Source: Drosophila miranda
Taxonomy: Eukaryota > Arthropoda > Insecta > Diptera > Drosophilidae
Direction of reading: 5' to 3'
Assembly: GCF_003369915.1 (NCBI RefSeq)
Contig: NW_022881614.1
Span: 26,390,336-26,454,335 of the forward strand
Length of the DNA: 64,000 nucleotides
Shown: positions 1-11,629 of the stretch, one piece after another
Numbering within the stretch: the stretch's first letter is position 1
Layout of the letters: each line of letters starts with the position of its first letter
Notes under the pieces: model-generated
The model's database searches: none
The model's input: only the letters and a program-made list of their open reading frames with translations
Told to the model about the DNA's origin: nothing
Translations under genes and position numbers: made by a program

Positions 1-1476
1 TCTGATTTAGCATTTAACCAACACTAATGAGGCGCTCTTGTTGCTGTTACTGTTATAGAAACAGAAGCATAAACCGGTGGCAGAACCTTCCAAAATGGAG
101 CCTTCCTTTCGGTCTTTCCCCTTTCTGGTGCTCTCGTGCACCCTTCCCACCGCAGAGAGTCTTCACTTTGCAGCGGGTGATCGGCCAAGAGCTCAACCAT
201 TGCTAGATCAGCCATTTCTCCTGGTATTTCCTCTTTCCAAGAGCTTTCTGGAGCTCTTTGCAACTTTTCGTCCTCTCTATCGCCTCGCTGAGCGCATTTC
301 CATGGCTTGGGAATCGGCTTATGCCACATGCCCCGCATCCTCCATCCCAACAATTATGTGCAGCTCATCGCACCCCCCGCCCCCCCTGACTGTTCCTCCT
401 TCTCTTCTGGCTTGCTCTGCTTTGGATTTTCTCACTGGCTTTCTAAGCTGTTTGCAATTGACTGAGCAAGAACTGTTGGGGCCACGCCCACAAGCATTGT
501 CACCCACGAGTTGCGTTACATTTTTAAGAAGGATCAACAGCACTCCCCGGTTGAAGGGGAGCGGCAGCCGGTTAAGCCAAAGCTATAGATGTGGCAGATG
601 CACGTCACTCACGCCAAAGTGCTCTGACAGAAGAAGCAGGAGGGGGGGGGGGGGGGGGGGGGACTCTCAGTGCTCCCTTAAACTTCATCACACACTAAGA
701 TGCTGGATGCAGCCCCCTCGCTCCGTGCCACATCCCGCTGCAGCCCGCAATTAAAATGCAAAAACTTTAGCGATGGTGGCAGGGGCTGTGTGGCCTGGGG
801 GGCGCGCCTTTAGCTGCAGTTTACGTCGGAAAATGAATGAAAATGTTGACTTATTAGCTGCAAAGTGTTCCCAGGCAGCTGAAAATTACTTGAGGGACCT
901 CGTAGCAGCCACACTCCCCGGCAGATACCCTGCGCTATGAGGGGTATATGGGGCTAGTCGCGAGTAAAGGATCGGCTAAACAGATTTCGCAATTAGCATA
1001 AGTAACGGGGAGAAACCGCAGCCGCAGAAGCAGGAAAAAGTCGACATCAAAACTCATTGCCCTTAAAAATTAAAATTATTATTTACGACAAAAGGGAGGG
1101 CCAGGGGCAGGGGCAGGAACACAGATTTACTTGTTTCCGCTGGTAATTTAGTGCCTGGCTAATGCTGATGCGCCCCTCTCCTGCCTCCCGCCTCCTGCCA
1201 CCGCTCGGTATTTAATTTATTTGTGCGGCAAAAAGCGGTAAAAAAGAAATGGAAATGGCAAAAGGACCAAAAAAAAGCGAAGGAAAACCTGGGTGCGGTT
1301 ATTGATTTTCCCGTTGGCTGATGAGTCGGAACTGGTGGATCTGTTCGAGCGTGGAGCAGTAGCCCCCTCCCGATTACGTTAGGAATGGGGAGGTGGAAGA
1401 GGAAGACGATGATGATGATGATGATGCGGTGGCCAAGGAACCTTCGTTGCGTTTTGTTGCGTTGGCAAATTTGAGT
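1..1476. other. Non-coding, probable Syndecan intron
   Basis: I see no convincing gene here. Open frames on both strands lack family similarity and splice structure. The stretch has pyrimidine-rich fly intron character, a G homopolymer at about 642-662 and a GAT trinucleotide run near 1407-1425. It is called intronic only because Syndecan coding exons with an open splice acceptor start at 22704 and its 5' exons are not in the window. Confidence 0.5.
642..662. repeat. G homopolymer
   Basis: About 21 consecutive G residues on the plus strand. A similar run lies at 12440-12455. Lengths of such runs are often uncertain in assemblies. Confidence 0.9.
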
Positions 1477-1625
1477 TTTTTTCCATGGATACGCCACGGT
1501 GGGTGAGAATCTCTAAGAGACAAGACCGGCCCGTACCAGTCAACGAACTGGACTACCCCTTCGGGGCTTCCCAGCTAAACTCACCACCACGCACACCTCA
1601 TTCCCCGCGGGATCACCGCAAAGTA

Positions 1626-4547
1626 TTACTTCGCGGGGATGGGTTGCCTTTCGCATCTTCTCAGATCGCTCTGGATGGCTATTAGGTTGTTGCTAACGCG
1701 CTGCCAGTTCTCGTCGGACTCCGTCATGAACGCCATTAGCTCCTCTGGTCGTGGGAAATACTCTGCACTTGAGCGGTACCTCGTGCAGTGGTAGATCACA
1801 TGCTCCGGATCCTCGCTCTCATTCGAACACTCAGGACACTCGGGAGTATCCTCGTGTTTGAATCTATGCAGATACTTCCTGTATCCTCAGTGACCCGTCA
1901 GGAATTGGGTGAGGTGGTAGTTCATCTCTCCGCTTCTCCGCCCTATCCATGACTCAATGTCCGGGATTAGTCTATGGGTCCACCGTCCATTTGTGGCCGT
2001 GTCCCATCTTGCCTGCCATTTTTCTATCGACGCCCGCCTTTCCGACGCACGGATGGTCTCTAGCGATGCATTAGTTCGCATCCCTGCGCGCGCTTCATAT
2101 ACATGCGTCATCTCGAGCGCAAGTATATCCACCGGTATCATGGCCGCGAGGACCAGGGCTGCGTTATCCGCCCCCGTCCTATATCCAGACACTACTCGAA
2201 GAGCGCAGAGCCGATATGGCACTGACATCTTTCTTTTTAGACTCATGTTGCCGGATAGGGTTGAAGACCACACCGGCGCAGCGTACAGTAGGATCGAGGC
2301 CACTACTCTCGCCAGGAGTAAGCGTCGACCTGCCTTGGGTCCACCAATATTGGGGAGCATCCTTGCGAGTGCTGCCTGCATCCGGGAGGCTTTTTGACTC
2401 ACGTATTCGATGTGGGCCCGGTAGTTCAATCGGTTATCCAGCATCACGCCTAGGTACCGGATTGACTCCTGCGACTTAATAGTCGCATTACCCACGCGAA
2501 ACGTCGCGTACTCCACCTTCTTCCGACTCGTGATGAGTACAGCCTCCGTTTTGTGGCCAGCCAGGTCCAATCCCGCGTTTTCCATCCAGTTGGATACGAT
2601 CCGGATTGCCTCGTTGGCCGTCGCCTCGACATCTCGGAGCTCTTTGGCTACCACGACCAGGGCGAGATCGTCAGCGAAACCGACAAGCGTGCATCCCTGC
2701 GGGAGCTGGAGTCTCAGGACGTCGCCGTACATTATGTTCCACAGTAGAGGTCCTAAGACTGATCCCTGTGGAACTCCGGCTGTCACCCTGTAGAGCTTTG
2801 GTCCCTCCTCCGTCTCGTACCTCAGTACCCTACCCGACAGGTAGCTGGCTATTATCCGAAGCAGGTAGGTGGGAACTCCAATTCTCCCGAGCGCCTCGTT
2901 TATCCGAGACCAGTTCGCTGAGTTAAACGAGTTACGGATATCCAGGGTCACCACCGCGCAGTACTCCTTTGTGCCAAATCTCCATCTTATTCCCTCGATC
3001 GCTCTGGATGCAATGTCGGTGACTGCCTTGATGGCGTCGACCGTTGATTTGGCCTTCCGGAATCCGTACTGGGACTCCGATAAGGCCTCCTTCTCCTGGA
3101 TCACAACTTGCAGTCGGTTGTAGACGATTCTCTCCAGGGTTTTGCCGACCGTATCCAGCAAACATATTGGGCGGTATCCTGATGGTTCCTCCGGGGACTT
3201 ATTTCCTTTGGGTAGAAGTATTAGCCGCTGCACTTTCCACTGCTCTGGAAACACTCCTTCCCGTAGGCATTTGTTGAACGTGTCAACAAATACTTCTGGT
3301 CTGGTGGTTGCTCCAAGCTTCAATGCCTTGTTTGGGATACCGTCCGGTCCTGGTGCCTTTTTATCCCCAATTCTCCTGGTAGCCGCTATCACCTCCTCAA
3401 CAGAAATATGTTGCCACAGCTCGGAGTCTTGGCTCGAGACGCTCTCCTCCCTATACGGGTGCTGTGGGAATAGGGCCTCCACGATGCTACGAAGCAGGAT
3501 CGGGCAGGTCACTTCCGGTGTTGACTGGCTCCTTATCCTCTTGGTGACGACCTTATATGCCGTCCCCCAAGGGTTGACGTCAGCCTCCTCGCATATCTGC
3601 CTGAAGCAGGCTGACTTGCTCTCCTTTATGGCACGTTTAAGGGCTCTTTTCGCTGATAGGAGTTCCTCTCCCCTGGTTTCGAACTCAGGCCGACCTCGTG
3701 CTCTCTGGTAGCACCGTCTTGCTCGTAGGCAGGCTTTCCTTAGCTGGCTAACCTCCGCATTCCACCAGTAACAGGGCGCTCCTCTTTTGCAAGGCTTCCT
3801 TCTTGGCATTGCCACATCACATACCTCCTCCATGAGCTTCGCCAGTTTCTGAGCCAGGCCCTCTGCCGTTTCTCGCGCAGGGCTCCAGCTGGCGTTGCGC
3901 AGATATTCCGTGAAGGTTTCCACATCCAGGTGGTCGCCCTTCCATTTAGGTCTGGTAATTTTGGCTAGCTGTCTTTTCGTTGCTGCTCCGCATTCGAAGT
4001 GGATCGCCTGGTGGTCGCTGAACGTAAACTCCTCGCTTACTCTCCACGTAGATCCCCTAGGGAGTGAGACGCTCATGAAGGTTAGGTCGATAATGGACCC
4101 TCGACCCGCCTTGAAGTAGGTTAGCTTCCTGCCATCGTTTGCGAGTATTACGTCCAAGTACGCAAATTCCTCGAGCAGACACGTGCCTCTGGCGTTGGTT
4201 TCCTTACTGCCCCACTCTACGGACCACGCATTAAAGTCTCCCGCTCTTATTACGGGGGCTTGGAAGCGCGCTAGGTCCCAGCTCGGCGGGGCATAGCAGC
4301 TATAGAAGGTTACCTCTCTAAGCCTCGCTCTAACAAATCCTTCGTTGGCTGCGCATATCTCCTGGGGGTGGATTTGTACGGCCCAGATGGCCGCCTTGCC
4401 GCAACTGCTGCTGGTCCAACCGCTTCCTGGTATCGCCCTGAATGGCTCGCAGATGAGCACGACTTCGGTATTCCTCTCCCTGACTGCTTGTCTCAGGAGA
4501 GACTGAGCAGCTTCGCAATGGTTTAAGTTCAGCTGAGTACACCTCAT
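1626..4547 (-). pseudogene. R1-clade ORF2, endonuclease-reverse transcriptase with one internal stop
   Basis: The product would nick target DNA and reverse-transcribe element RNA at the nick. The N-terminal apurinic-type endonuclease begins LNLNHCEAAQ and has GDFNAW and SDHQAIHFE motifs. The RT shows GPDGIPN, GVPQGSVLGPLLWN and the catalytic FADDLALV box. The frame runs 886 codons to a TGA at 1887-1889. Reading on in the same frame continues the normal C-terminus, including a C-X2-C...H-X4-C knuckle, to a TAA at 1626-1628, about 973 codons in all. The stop sits where relatives have Gly after a conserved LTGH, so a single substitution is the likely cause. This copy probably cannot make full-length ORF2. 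Confidence 0.75.
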
Positions 4548-4560
4548 GCTGATCTTTTAG

Positions 4561-5829
4561 TCAGGGCGTTCCTAAACAGGGGGCATCTACCGCTGCCGGC
4601 CACGTGCTTCCAGTCTGCGCTCGTTCCCTTGCATGTGGTTCCAGGCTACAGTCCTTTGCCAGGTGGTTCTCCTTTCCACATCTTCTACACAGCTTGGACC
4701 TATCGACTTTGCTACTGCACTGTCGTGCCATATGCCCAAACTCGAGACATCTGAAGCATTTGGTGACGCTGATTCGCTCACGCAGTCTGCATCTTACCCA
4801 GCCTACTTTTAGGACTCCTATTTTCAGAGCCTTTTGAGCGCTCTCCGCTGCCAGCCTGATTGTGGCCGTCTGGGTTCCGCCGTATGCCTTTCTCAGCTGG
4901 ATGCCATCCGCAGACAGCTCCGCCAATTCCACCTGGCTTCTCAGAGCTTCGCATATATCCGCCGTGGTGGTTATTTCGTCCAGGTCCTTGCACTCTACGG
5001 TCACCCGGTGCGACAGGCTACGGACTTCTGCGTGCTCTTTCAGCGTATTGGCTACCAGGCTTTTAAACGTCTCCGTCTCTTCTCCCGACTTGTTGAGCTG
5101 TAGCAGTAGCTCTCCTTTTTGGGTCCTCCTAATCCTGGCGACCGCATCACCAAGTCCACGCAGGGTTTCGTCCGTCCTAACCTTGCGCAGTATCTCTGCA
5201 TAGGTCTTTTCACCTTTGGTGGCAATGACGATGGCGTCTGGTCGCGTCTTGTCCGCGAGCGCTCCAGTCGGCTTTTGCGGCCTCTTCCTTCTGCGCCGGT
5301 TGGTCACCGTCAGAAATGGGGTCTCCTCCGGCTCCTTTCTCTCCCTTTCAGCGTCGGCGTCCTTTTCAACTGCTACTCCTGGTGTGGTCTGGACCTCGAC
5401 CGCTGCCTTGGTCCTCTTTGTCCGGGGTGTTGGTGCACCTGCAGCCTGTTTCCTCTTAGGCTCCGGGAGAGGTCTGAAAATCGGTGACGTCTGAGAGGAC
5501 TGGTGGGTCCTGATCACCGCCTTAGCTCCTTCGTCGTGCAGCTGGATAGCAACCAGCTCATACAGCACCCTTATGCTCTCGATCGAGTCCCGCATGGGTT
5601 GGTGTATGGATCGCCTCTTGCCATCCTCGAGCATCTCCACTAGCTGCGTGATCTCTCGTCCTAGATCGCGCAGCGCTGTGCTGCCCTGAGCTTTTTGGTG
5701 TTGCTCCGGGCCAGGGAGGGCCGGCAGCGGGGCGTCGGTCCGCTCACCAGTTGGCGTTCTCGCCATTTTTTTGCTTTTATTGACGCCTTCTGAGTCGTTC
5801 GTCGTTATGGGTGTGATATTTTTACTCAT
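4561..5829 (-). CDS. R1-clade ORF1, Gag-like nucleic-acid-binding protein
   Basis: A 422-residue open frame. In this family ORF1 binds element RNA and forms the ribonucleoprotein with ORF2. The N-terminal half is charged and low in complexity, with an acidic/basic linker near residues 150-200. The C-terminal third has two clear C-X2-C-X4-H-X4-C knuckles (CFRCLEFGHMARQC, then CRRCGKENHLAKDC). The third knuckle usual in R1 Gags is not evident, and the last 30 or so residues look shifted out of frame, so the extreme C-terminus may be altered. The start is the first Met of the frame. ORF2 begins 13 bases downstream in the reading direction. Confidence 0.75.
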   Translation of the reverse strand: MSKNITPITTNDSEGVNKSKKMARTPTGERTDAPLPALPGPEQHQKAQGSTALRDLGREITQLVEMLEDGKRRSIHQPMRDSIESIRVLYELVAIQLHDEGAKAVIRTHQSSQTSPIFRPLPEPKRKQAAGAPTPRTKRTKAAVEVQTTPGVAVEKDADAERERKEPEETPFLTVTNRRRRKRPQKPTGALADKTRPDAIVIATKGEKTYAEILRKVRTDETLRGLGDAVARIRRTQKGELLLQLNKSGEETETFKSLVANTLKEHAEVRSLSHRVTVECKDLDEITTTADICEALRSQVELAELSADGIQLRKAYGGTQTATIRLAAESAQKALKIGVLKVGWVRCRLRERISVTKCFRCLEFGHMARQCSSKVDRSKLCRRCGKENHLAKDCSLEPHARERAQTGSTWPAAVDAPCLGTP

Positions 5830-6000
5830 TTAGTTGGGTCCCAACTCGTAAGCCGCTGTCCTTGTCTGTTGTACAGTCACGTTATGATCCCATGGTTGTC
5901 TATGCAAGCAGGGAGGCCATGCGAGGGTTGACTCCCGCCTCATACGACAAGCTGTGACATGCTGTGGTGGTATTCTACTGCCCGCTCACCACACGGTTGA

Positions 6001-6006
6001 TGTGTG

Positions 6007-6052
<46 letters not shown>
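6001..6052. repeat. TG dinucleotide run followed by T tract at element boundary
   Basis: About ten TG units (6001-6020) run directly into some 32 T residues. On the minus strand this is a poly(A) tail followed by a CA repeat. It marks the 3' end of R1-clade element 2, inserted into or beside a CA/TG microsatellite at the 5' end of element 1. Confidence 0.85.
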
Positions 6053-6054
<2 letters not shown>

Positions 6055-6173
6055 TGGGAAAACAATTTATGATTATAAAATAACAATTATGGCTGGGAAG
6101 GGGGGGGTCCGCTCCCGCGGGACTGCCGCTAGGCATTACTTCGCGATGCGGGCTGTGGGGTCATCCTTCTGGC

Positions 6174-9084
6174 TTAGTTTGTCCGGCTTCGCTCCAGCCT
6201 GCGCAGCTCCTTGATCACGCTTGCTGCCATGTAGGCGACCGCGTTCCAAGATTGCTCATCGGCTAGCATCTGGTCGGTGAGGGTGTCCACACTCACTTCT
6301 GCAAGCGTCTCCCCTAGCCTCGTTCGTTCTTGCGAGAAGCGGGGGCATACAAAGAAGACGTGCTCTGCATCCTCGTCGACTCCAGGCCCGCAGCAGCAGC
6401 AATACGGGTCGTCAGCATGCCTAAAGCGATGCAGGTACTGCTGGAAGCCGCCATGCCCCGTCAGCAGTTGGCCCAAATAATGGTCCATTTGGCCGTGCCT
6501 TCTTCGCAGCCATGGGCTAAGCTGGGGAAGGAGACGTCTGGTCCACCTCCCTTTTGCCGCTTGGTCCCAGCGCCGTTGCCACTGGGCTATAGTGCGCTCT
6601 CGCCGCTCGCTGGCTACCTCCACTCCGCTCTGCCGCTCAGCTGCCAGGCGATCCAGTGGGACCATGCCTGCCACAATAAGTGCGGCGTCTTCAGACACCG
6701 TCCGGAAGCAGCATGTAACCCTCAGGGCACAGCGTCGGTATGCGCTTCTGCAGTCTCTGCTGTATGTGGAAACCATCATTGCTGGTGCCCACACTGCTGA
6801 TCCATATAAGATTATGGAGGTGACCACCCCAGCGATGAGCTGCCTGCTACGCTGCCGTGGTCCCCCTGTATTGGCCATCATCCTGCTTATGGCCGCCGTT
6901 GCTGCAGTCGCTTTTGCGCTGGCGTATTCCAGGTGGGCCTTGAAGTTCAGCCTCTGGTCCATCATTACCCCTAGGTACTTTAGCGCAGGCTTGGTCCTGA
7001 TGATCGTTCTACCGACTCTCACGCATGCCTGCTCGACCTTTTTTCTGCTGCTCATTAGCACAGCCTCCGTCTTCTTCTCCGCCAATGCTAGCCCGTTGGC
7101 TGCGAGCCAGGCCACTATCATCCCGACTGCTACGTTGGTTTCCTCCTCTACGTCTCTTACGTGTTTCGACACTGTCACCAGTGCTATGTCGTCGGCGAAG
7201 CCCACCAGGGTGCACCCTTCCGGTAATGTAAGCCGCAGGATATCGTCATACATCACGTTCCACAGTATCGGCCCTAGGACCGATCCCTGTGGGAACCCCT
7301 CCGGTGATTTGGTGATGTTCTGCTCCTTCTTCCGTGTCGTAGATCAGGACGCGGTTCGTGAAATAGCTTCGCAGAGTCCGTGTGATTTGCTCAGATATAC
7401 CCCTCCTGGTCAGGGCCTCTAGGATGCTCTTCCAGCTGGCAGAGTTGAAGGCGTTTCGTACGTCTAGTGTACATACTAGGCAGTCCTTTTTGTCGCCTCC
7501 AGCCCATCGCGTTCCTGCCATGGCTTCCCTGGCAAGGTTTGTCACCATCTCGATGGCGTCAGTGGTGCTCCTCTGCTTGCGGAACCCGAATTGGAGGTCG
7601 GAAAGTCCGCGACGCTCAGCCAGTTCCGCCTCCAGTCGGTAACATACCATCCTCTCGAAAATCTTGCCCATGGTATCCAGCATGCACAGCGGCCGGTATG
7701 ACGATGGGTCGTTGAGCTCTTTGCCTGGCTTGGGTATCAGAACCAGCCTTTGCCGTTTCCATGCTCGTGGGACTGTCCGCTCCGCTAGGCACTGGGTGTA
7801 CATTGTGGCGAATGCTTTCGGATGGGCTCTAATTATGCATTTTTATGCTGCATTAGGGACTCCATCTGGACCTGCCGCTTTCCCGATCTTCAGCTTACCC
7901 GTGGCCTCCAGTACTTCTCTGGCAGTGATGATGGTGGTGGTGTCCCTCAGGCTAGCTCCTTCTACCCTAGCTTCCTCTTGTAAGGGTGGTTGTCTAGGGA
8001 ATAGGGTGCCGACTATCTCTCTCATATGCACCGGATCCTTGGGCATAGGCTGTCTGTTTAATCTCCCCATGACTAATTTGTATGCTCCACCAAAAGGTTC
8101 CGCATCGCTGCTTCTGATGGCCTCCTTCAGCTCTTTTCTTTTGGCCTTGAATGCCGCGCCATTTCTGCCAAATTGGGCGGAGCCTCTTGCTCGCTGGTAG
8201 GCACGCCGAGCTGCGCAGCACTCCCTCCTGGCCTTGGCAATGTGCTCATTCCACCACGGTACTGGCCGATGCCTGCTTCCTCCGATCTTTCTTTTTTTCA
8301 TGGCTGCATCACAGGCCGCTTTGACGGTCCTGTAAACGGCAAGCGCGGATGCTTCAGCATCCCCGGCGGCGCTTAGGTTTTCTGCTGCCGAGAGGAGCGC
8401 GGCTCTGCTCAGGCTTTCCTCCTTGTACCCGGCCTGGAGCGCCCGCTGTATCCTTGTTGTGTTCCTGGGTGCAAAGGTTTCCGTCATTACGGCTAAGTGG
8501 TCGCTATGGGTGTAAGCACTCAGCACTTGCCACTTCGCGTGGCGTGCGAGCTCTGGGCTTGCAAAGGTGAGGTCTATAATAGACTCCCGCCCTGCTTTGC
8601 TGAACGTTGGGGTGGTTCCTGTGTTGAGGAGACAGACGTTCAGGCTTGCAAACTCGTCCAGGAGCGATGTCCCACGGGGTGTGTTCTTGGCGCTGCCCCA
8701 AGTCGTGGCCCAGGCGTTAAAGTCGCCCGCTATCAGGACCGGCGATTTGCCTCGTGCGTCGTTAGCGATGTTGCTGATGATCGCCTCATACTCCTGCTGC
8801 GTGAACCTTGGTGCTATGTCGCAGCTGTAGACAAAAGTGCCGCTGTGCTTAGCTCTCACATATCCCACTCTGGATGCTCTGTGGGTAAGCTGGCCTGGTT
8901 GTGGGCCACAGCTCCAGATTGCTGCTCCTCCGTCTGAGCTTTGCTGCCAGACTCCTTCGTGTTTTTTGCCGTACGGCTCGCTGAGTAGCGCTATGTCGAT
9001 CTTCTGCTCCAGGACTGTTTGCGCCAACAGATCCTGAGCAGCTCGGCAGTGGTTTAGGTTGAGCTGCAGGAGCTTAACCATCAA
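6174..9084 (-). pseudogene. R1-clade ORF2 of element 2, interrupted
   Basis: The endonuclease segment (7843-9084) opens with LLQLNLNHCRAAQ and has IAGDFNAWATTW and HSDHLAV motifs. It ends at an in-frame TAA just after GPDGVPN. The same frame resumes (7246-7803) with the RT fingers and palm (SSYRPLCMLDTMGK, QFGFRKQRST, LDVRNAF). A frameshift in a G run near 7305 moves the rest, including the FADDIALV catalytic box and the C-terminal zinc knuckle, into the frame 6174-7256. At least one nonsense change and one indel make it non-functional. Confidence 0.75.
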
Positions 9085-10542
9085 CCAGTTTTGCTAGTGC
9101 CTTCTCATACTCAGGGCAGCTGCGGCTGAGGGCCGAGTGGGCTGCTGAGCGGACGTCTCCTGGCTTGCCAGCGCATAGTATGCACATTGGCGGGTTGTTG
9201 GACTGGTTGTGCTTGTGCCCCTCCCCACCACATTTGTAGCATGCATTGCTTGACACAGGCCGCTTGGATCTGCACCTGGCTGCAGTGTGTCCATAGGCCG
9301 CACGCGGCAGACAACCCAGCCGATTCGAACTTTTCCGAGCTCCAGGAGCTTCTTTGCGAGTGCGGGCTGAAGGTTCAGCGTAGCTACCTGCGTTGCGCCA
9401 TATGCTTTCCGCATGTACGGCACTGCTCCTTGTGTTAAGTCGCCGTCGATCGCTGCAGCTATGGCCTCACATACCTCGTCGCCTGTCGTGAGCTCGTCTA
9501 TGTTGAGTACCTCAACCGCGACTGTCTCCTGCATGGCCTTCACGGCTGCCTTGTCCCCAAGCGCTGCCTGGATGGCCATCTGCAGCTCCTGGGTGGCGGG
9601 GTCTGAGGATTGTTGCATCCTTAGAAGCAGCTCGCCCGAGGCTGTCTTCCTGATGCCCTGAACCTTGTTTTTGAGGCTCTGGAGCGTTGGTGCTGCCTTC
9701 ACCAGTTTGAGAATGTCGGCGTATGATGCCTCCTCGGTGCATTTGACCAGCACTGCGTCTGGTCGGCCTGTCTGCTTGCGTTTCGCACGCCTGCCTCTCA
9801 CCTCACTCCACTTCTGTGTAGGGTTGGTGTCTTCCGCCTTGCCGCACTGCATCTTAGTTTCCTCTTGTCGAGTGGCGTCAGTTTGGTGTCCTTGCCTGGG
9901 CCTTCCGCGCGCGCTCTTCTCCTCAGTTCGGGGTGTTGCCTCGCTCTTGTGGGCTCCTGATGCCGTTTGCGTCGCCTTAGTCGCACTGGGCTTGGTCATC
10001 CTGGGTAGGGGGCCAGTTGGGCCTGCAGTGTGATCATGGCACTGGCATCCTCCTGGCGCTGCCCTTTTATCCTCTGGCGCCTGCAGATGGGATTTGACTT
10101 CCACTTGCAACTCCTTCATGCGTGCTACCATCTGCTTGATGGCCATGTTAATCGACCTCTGGCCCTTCTCGTTCATCTGGTAGAGTAGGTCGTCCAGGAT
10201 TGCGCCAATCTCGTCTATGTCCTGTAAGCAGTTCCAGCTTCGCTTGGGGGGGGTTTTTCTCCCGCTACTCGATGGTGTAGGGGGGTCCCTCGGCCTCTTC
10301 AGAGTATCAGTACCCTTGCCGCCGTCCTGCGTGGCCCCACTGGCAAAGCTGTGCAACGAGCTCTGCTTCATTGGCGGTGCTAAAGCTGCTTGTGGCGGTG
10401 TTCGGGCCACCTTTGAGGCTTTTTGGAAAGCCATTGCTCCTTGGCTTGTAGCGAATTTTGCTTCGTCGGCCAAGTGAGCCACCGGCGAAGCAGGACTCGG
10501 GGGAACATCTCTCAGGGCCTCCAGGGTCCGCGCCCCGGCCAC
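9074..10542 (-). pseudogene. R1-clade ORF1 (Gag-like) of element 2, frameshifted
   Basis: The main frame (9094-10542, 482 residues) has a basic, Lys/Thr-rich N-terminal half and a conserved domain with DAVLVK, YADILK and GELLLRMQ motifs like element 1. The zinc-knuckle region then lies in another frame (9074-9256), which shows CYKCGGEGHKHNQ and CILCAGKPGD. A frameshift near 9260-9310 therefore separates the knuckles from the rest. The ORF ends about 10 bases before the ORF2 start. Confidence 0.65.
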
Positions 10543-10700
10543 GGGATTCCTCCACGCGTGTGAATTTGGGATGGAACTTATGCGTAGGTGTGTGTGCGGC
10601 TTGCAAGTGATCCCGCCTAGGAGTTAGGCAGTACCTTCCCTCAGGTGCGGTCGCTGACAGAAGCTAGCTGCTGTGGGCGCAGTTATCTTCCGCAGCGGGC

Positions 10701-11590
10701 TCTGTCGAGGGCTGGATGCTTTGGCACCTAGTGCCCCTTCACCGCACTGCAGTCGATCAGCTGGTTAGTGGACTGCACTATCCAGCCCTGGTACCCCAGT
10801 CGATCAGCTGCGAGGCCTGGAGTGAAGAAGAAGAACGGGAGAACCGGCCCAAAGGAGAGAAAGGATGAAAAAAGGTGGGAATCTCCAAGTGACGAGTGAA
10901 AAGCGCCGTCCAAAGCACTCACGGTGGGCCCCAGCGCCCCTGCCCCCTTTGGGTGACCGTGAAAGTGAAACGCGCAGCCCGGATAAGAAGCCAGTCGGGG
11001 TGAGACTCGATCCTCCCAGGAGAGCACGCGGTGTCAGCAAGAGCTTGAGCTAATTTCGGGTATTTTTTTCCAGGTATCTTTCGCGATTTGTCTGTGTCTT
11101 GCAGAGCAGCTGTTTGGCGCGTCCGCACTCGAAAAATTCGCGGGTGTGACTCCCGTGTGTGTGTGTGTGTGTGTGTGTGAAAGTTTCGCAACTCTAGAGA
11201 AGAAAAAAAAACATCCTCTTGGCTGTGTTTTCGGAGAACTTTTTCAATTTGCCGTGTGGCATGGGGCATGATGCTGCGCTGCTCATTTGTTTCATTTAAA
11301 AAGCAATTATTTCGTGGCACGAAAAGCATAAGCCCCAACCAACCCCCCTCCAAAAAGTACCATGATAATTGCATGTGGCACGAACAGATACCTCCCCACA
11401 TATGCATGAGTGTCGGTGTCTGTGTCGGTGACGGTGTCTGTGTGTCTTCTCATTGGATTACGCCTCGCCCCAATCTAAATGTAAATGGCCAATCGGAAAA
11501 TAATAAGTCTGCGGAGGAGGAGGGGGCGGCTGGAAAGTGCACGAAAATCTCAGATATCCCAGGCAGCTCAAAAGTGGTTCATCTTCTTTT

Positions 11591-11629
<39 letters not shown>

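Larger units (their letters stand above)
1477..5995 (-). mobile_element. R1-clade non-LTR retrotransposon, element 1
   Basis: Near full-length element on the minus strand. ORF1 (Gag with zinc knuckles, 4561-5829) is followed after 13 bases by ORF2 (endonuclease, reverse transcriptase and C-terminal zinc knuckle, 1626-4547). The 3' end is placed at a short A tract (T run on the plus strand, about 1476-1482). The 5' end is only approximate and abuts the TG repeat at 6001. The lack of an RNase H domain after the RT and the CCHC-like C-terminus point to the R1 clade rather than the I clade; a close relative such as Waldo is possible. One premature stop in ORF2 is the only obvious lesion. Confidence 0.8.
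6021..10700 (-). mobile_element. R1-clade non-LTR retrotransposon, element 2
   Basis: This is a second R1-like element in the same orientation as element 1 and directly upstream of it. It has ORF1 (about 9074-10542), ORF2 (6174-9084), a 3' UTR with AATAAA on the minus strand and a poly(A) tail at 6021-6052. Its proteins share motifs with element 1 but are clearly different, so it is a separate family and not a duplication. The 5' end lies somewhere between 10550 and 10800. Both ORFs carry breaks, so the copy is dead. Confidence 0.75.

Noticed and set aside
77..754. A 225-codon plus-strand frame
   Set aside because: Runs through a G homopolymer, has no conserved motif, and lies in presumed intron.
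10750..10810. 14-base direct repeat as target duplication of R1 element 2
   Set aside because: Both copies lie on the same side of the element, 47 bases apart, so they do not flank it.
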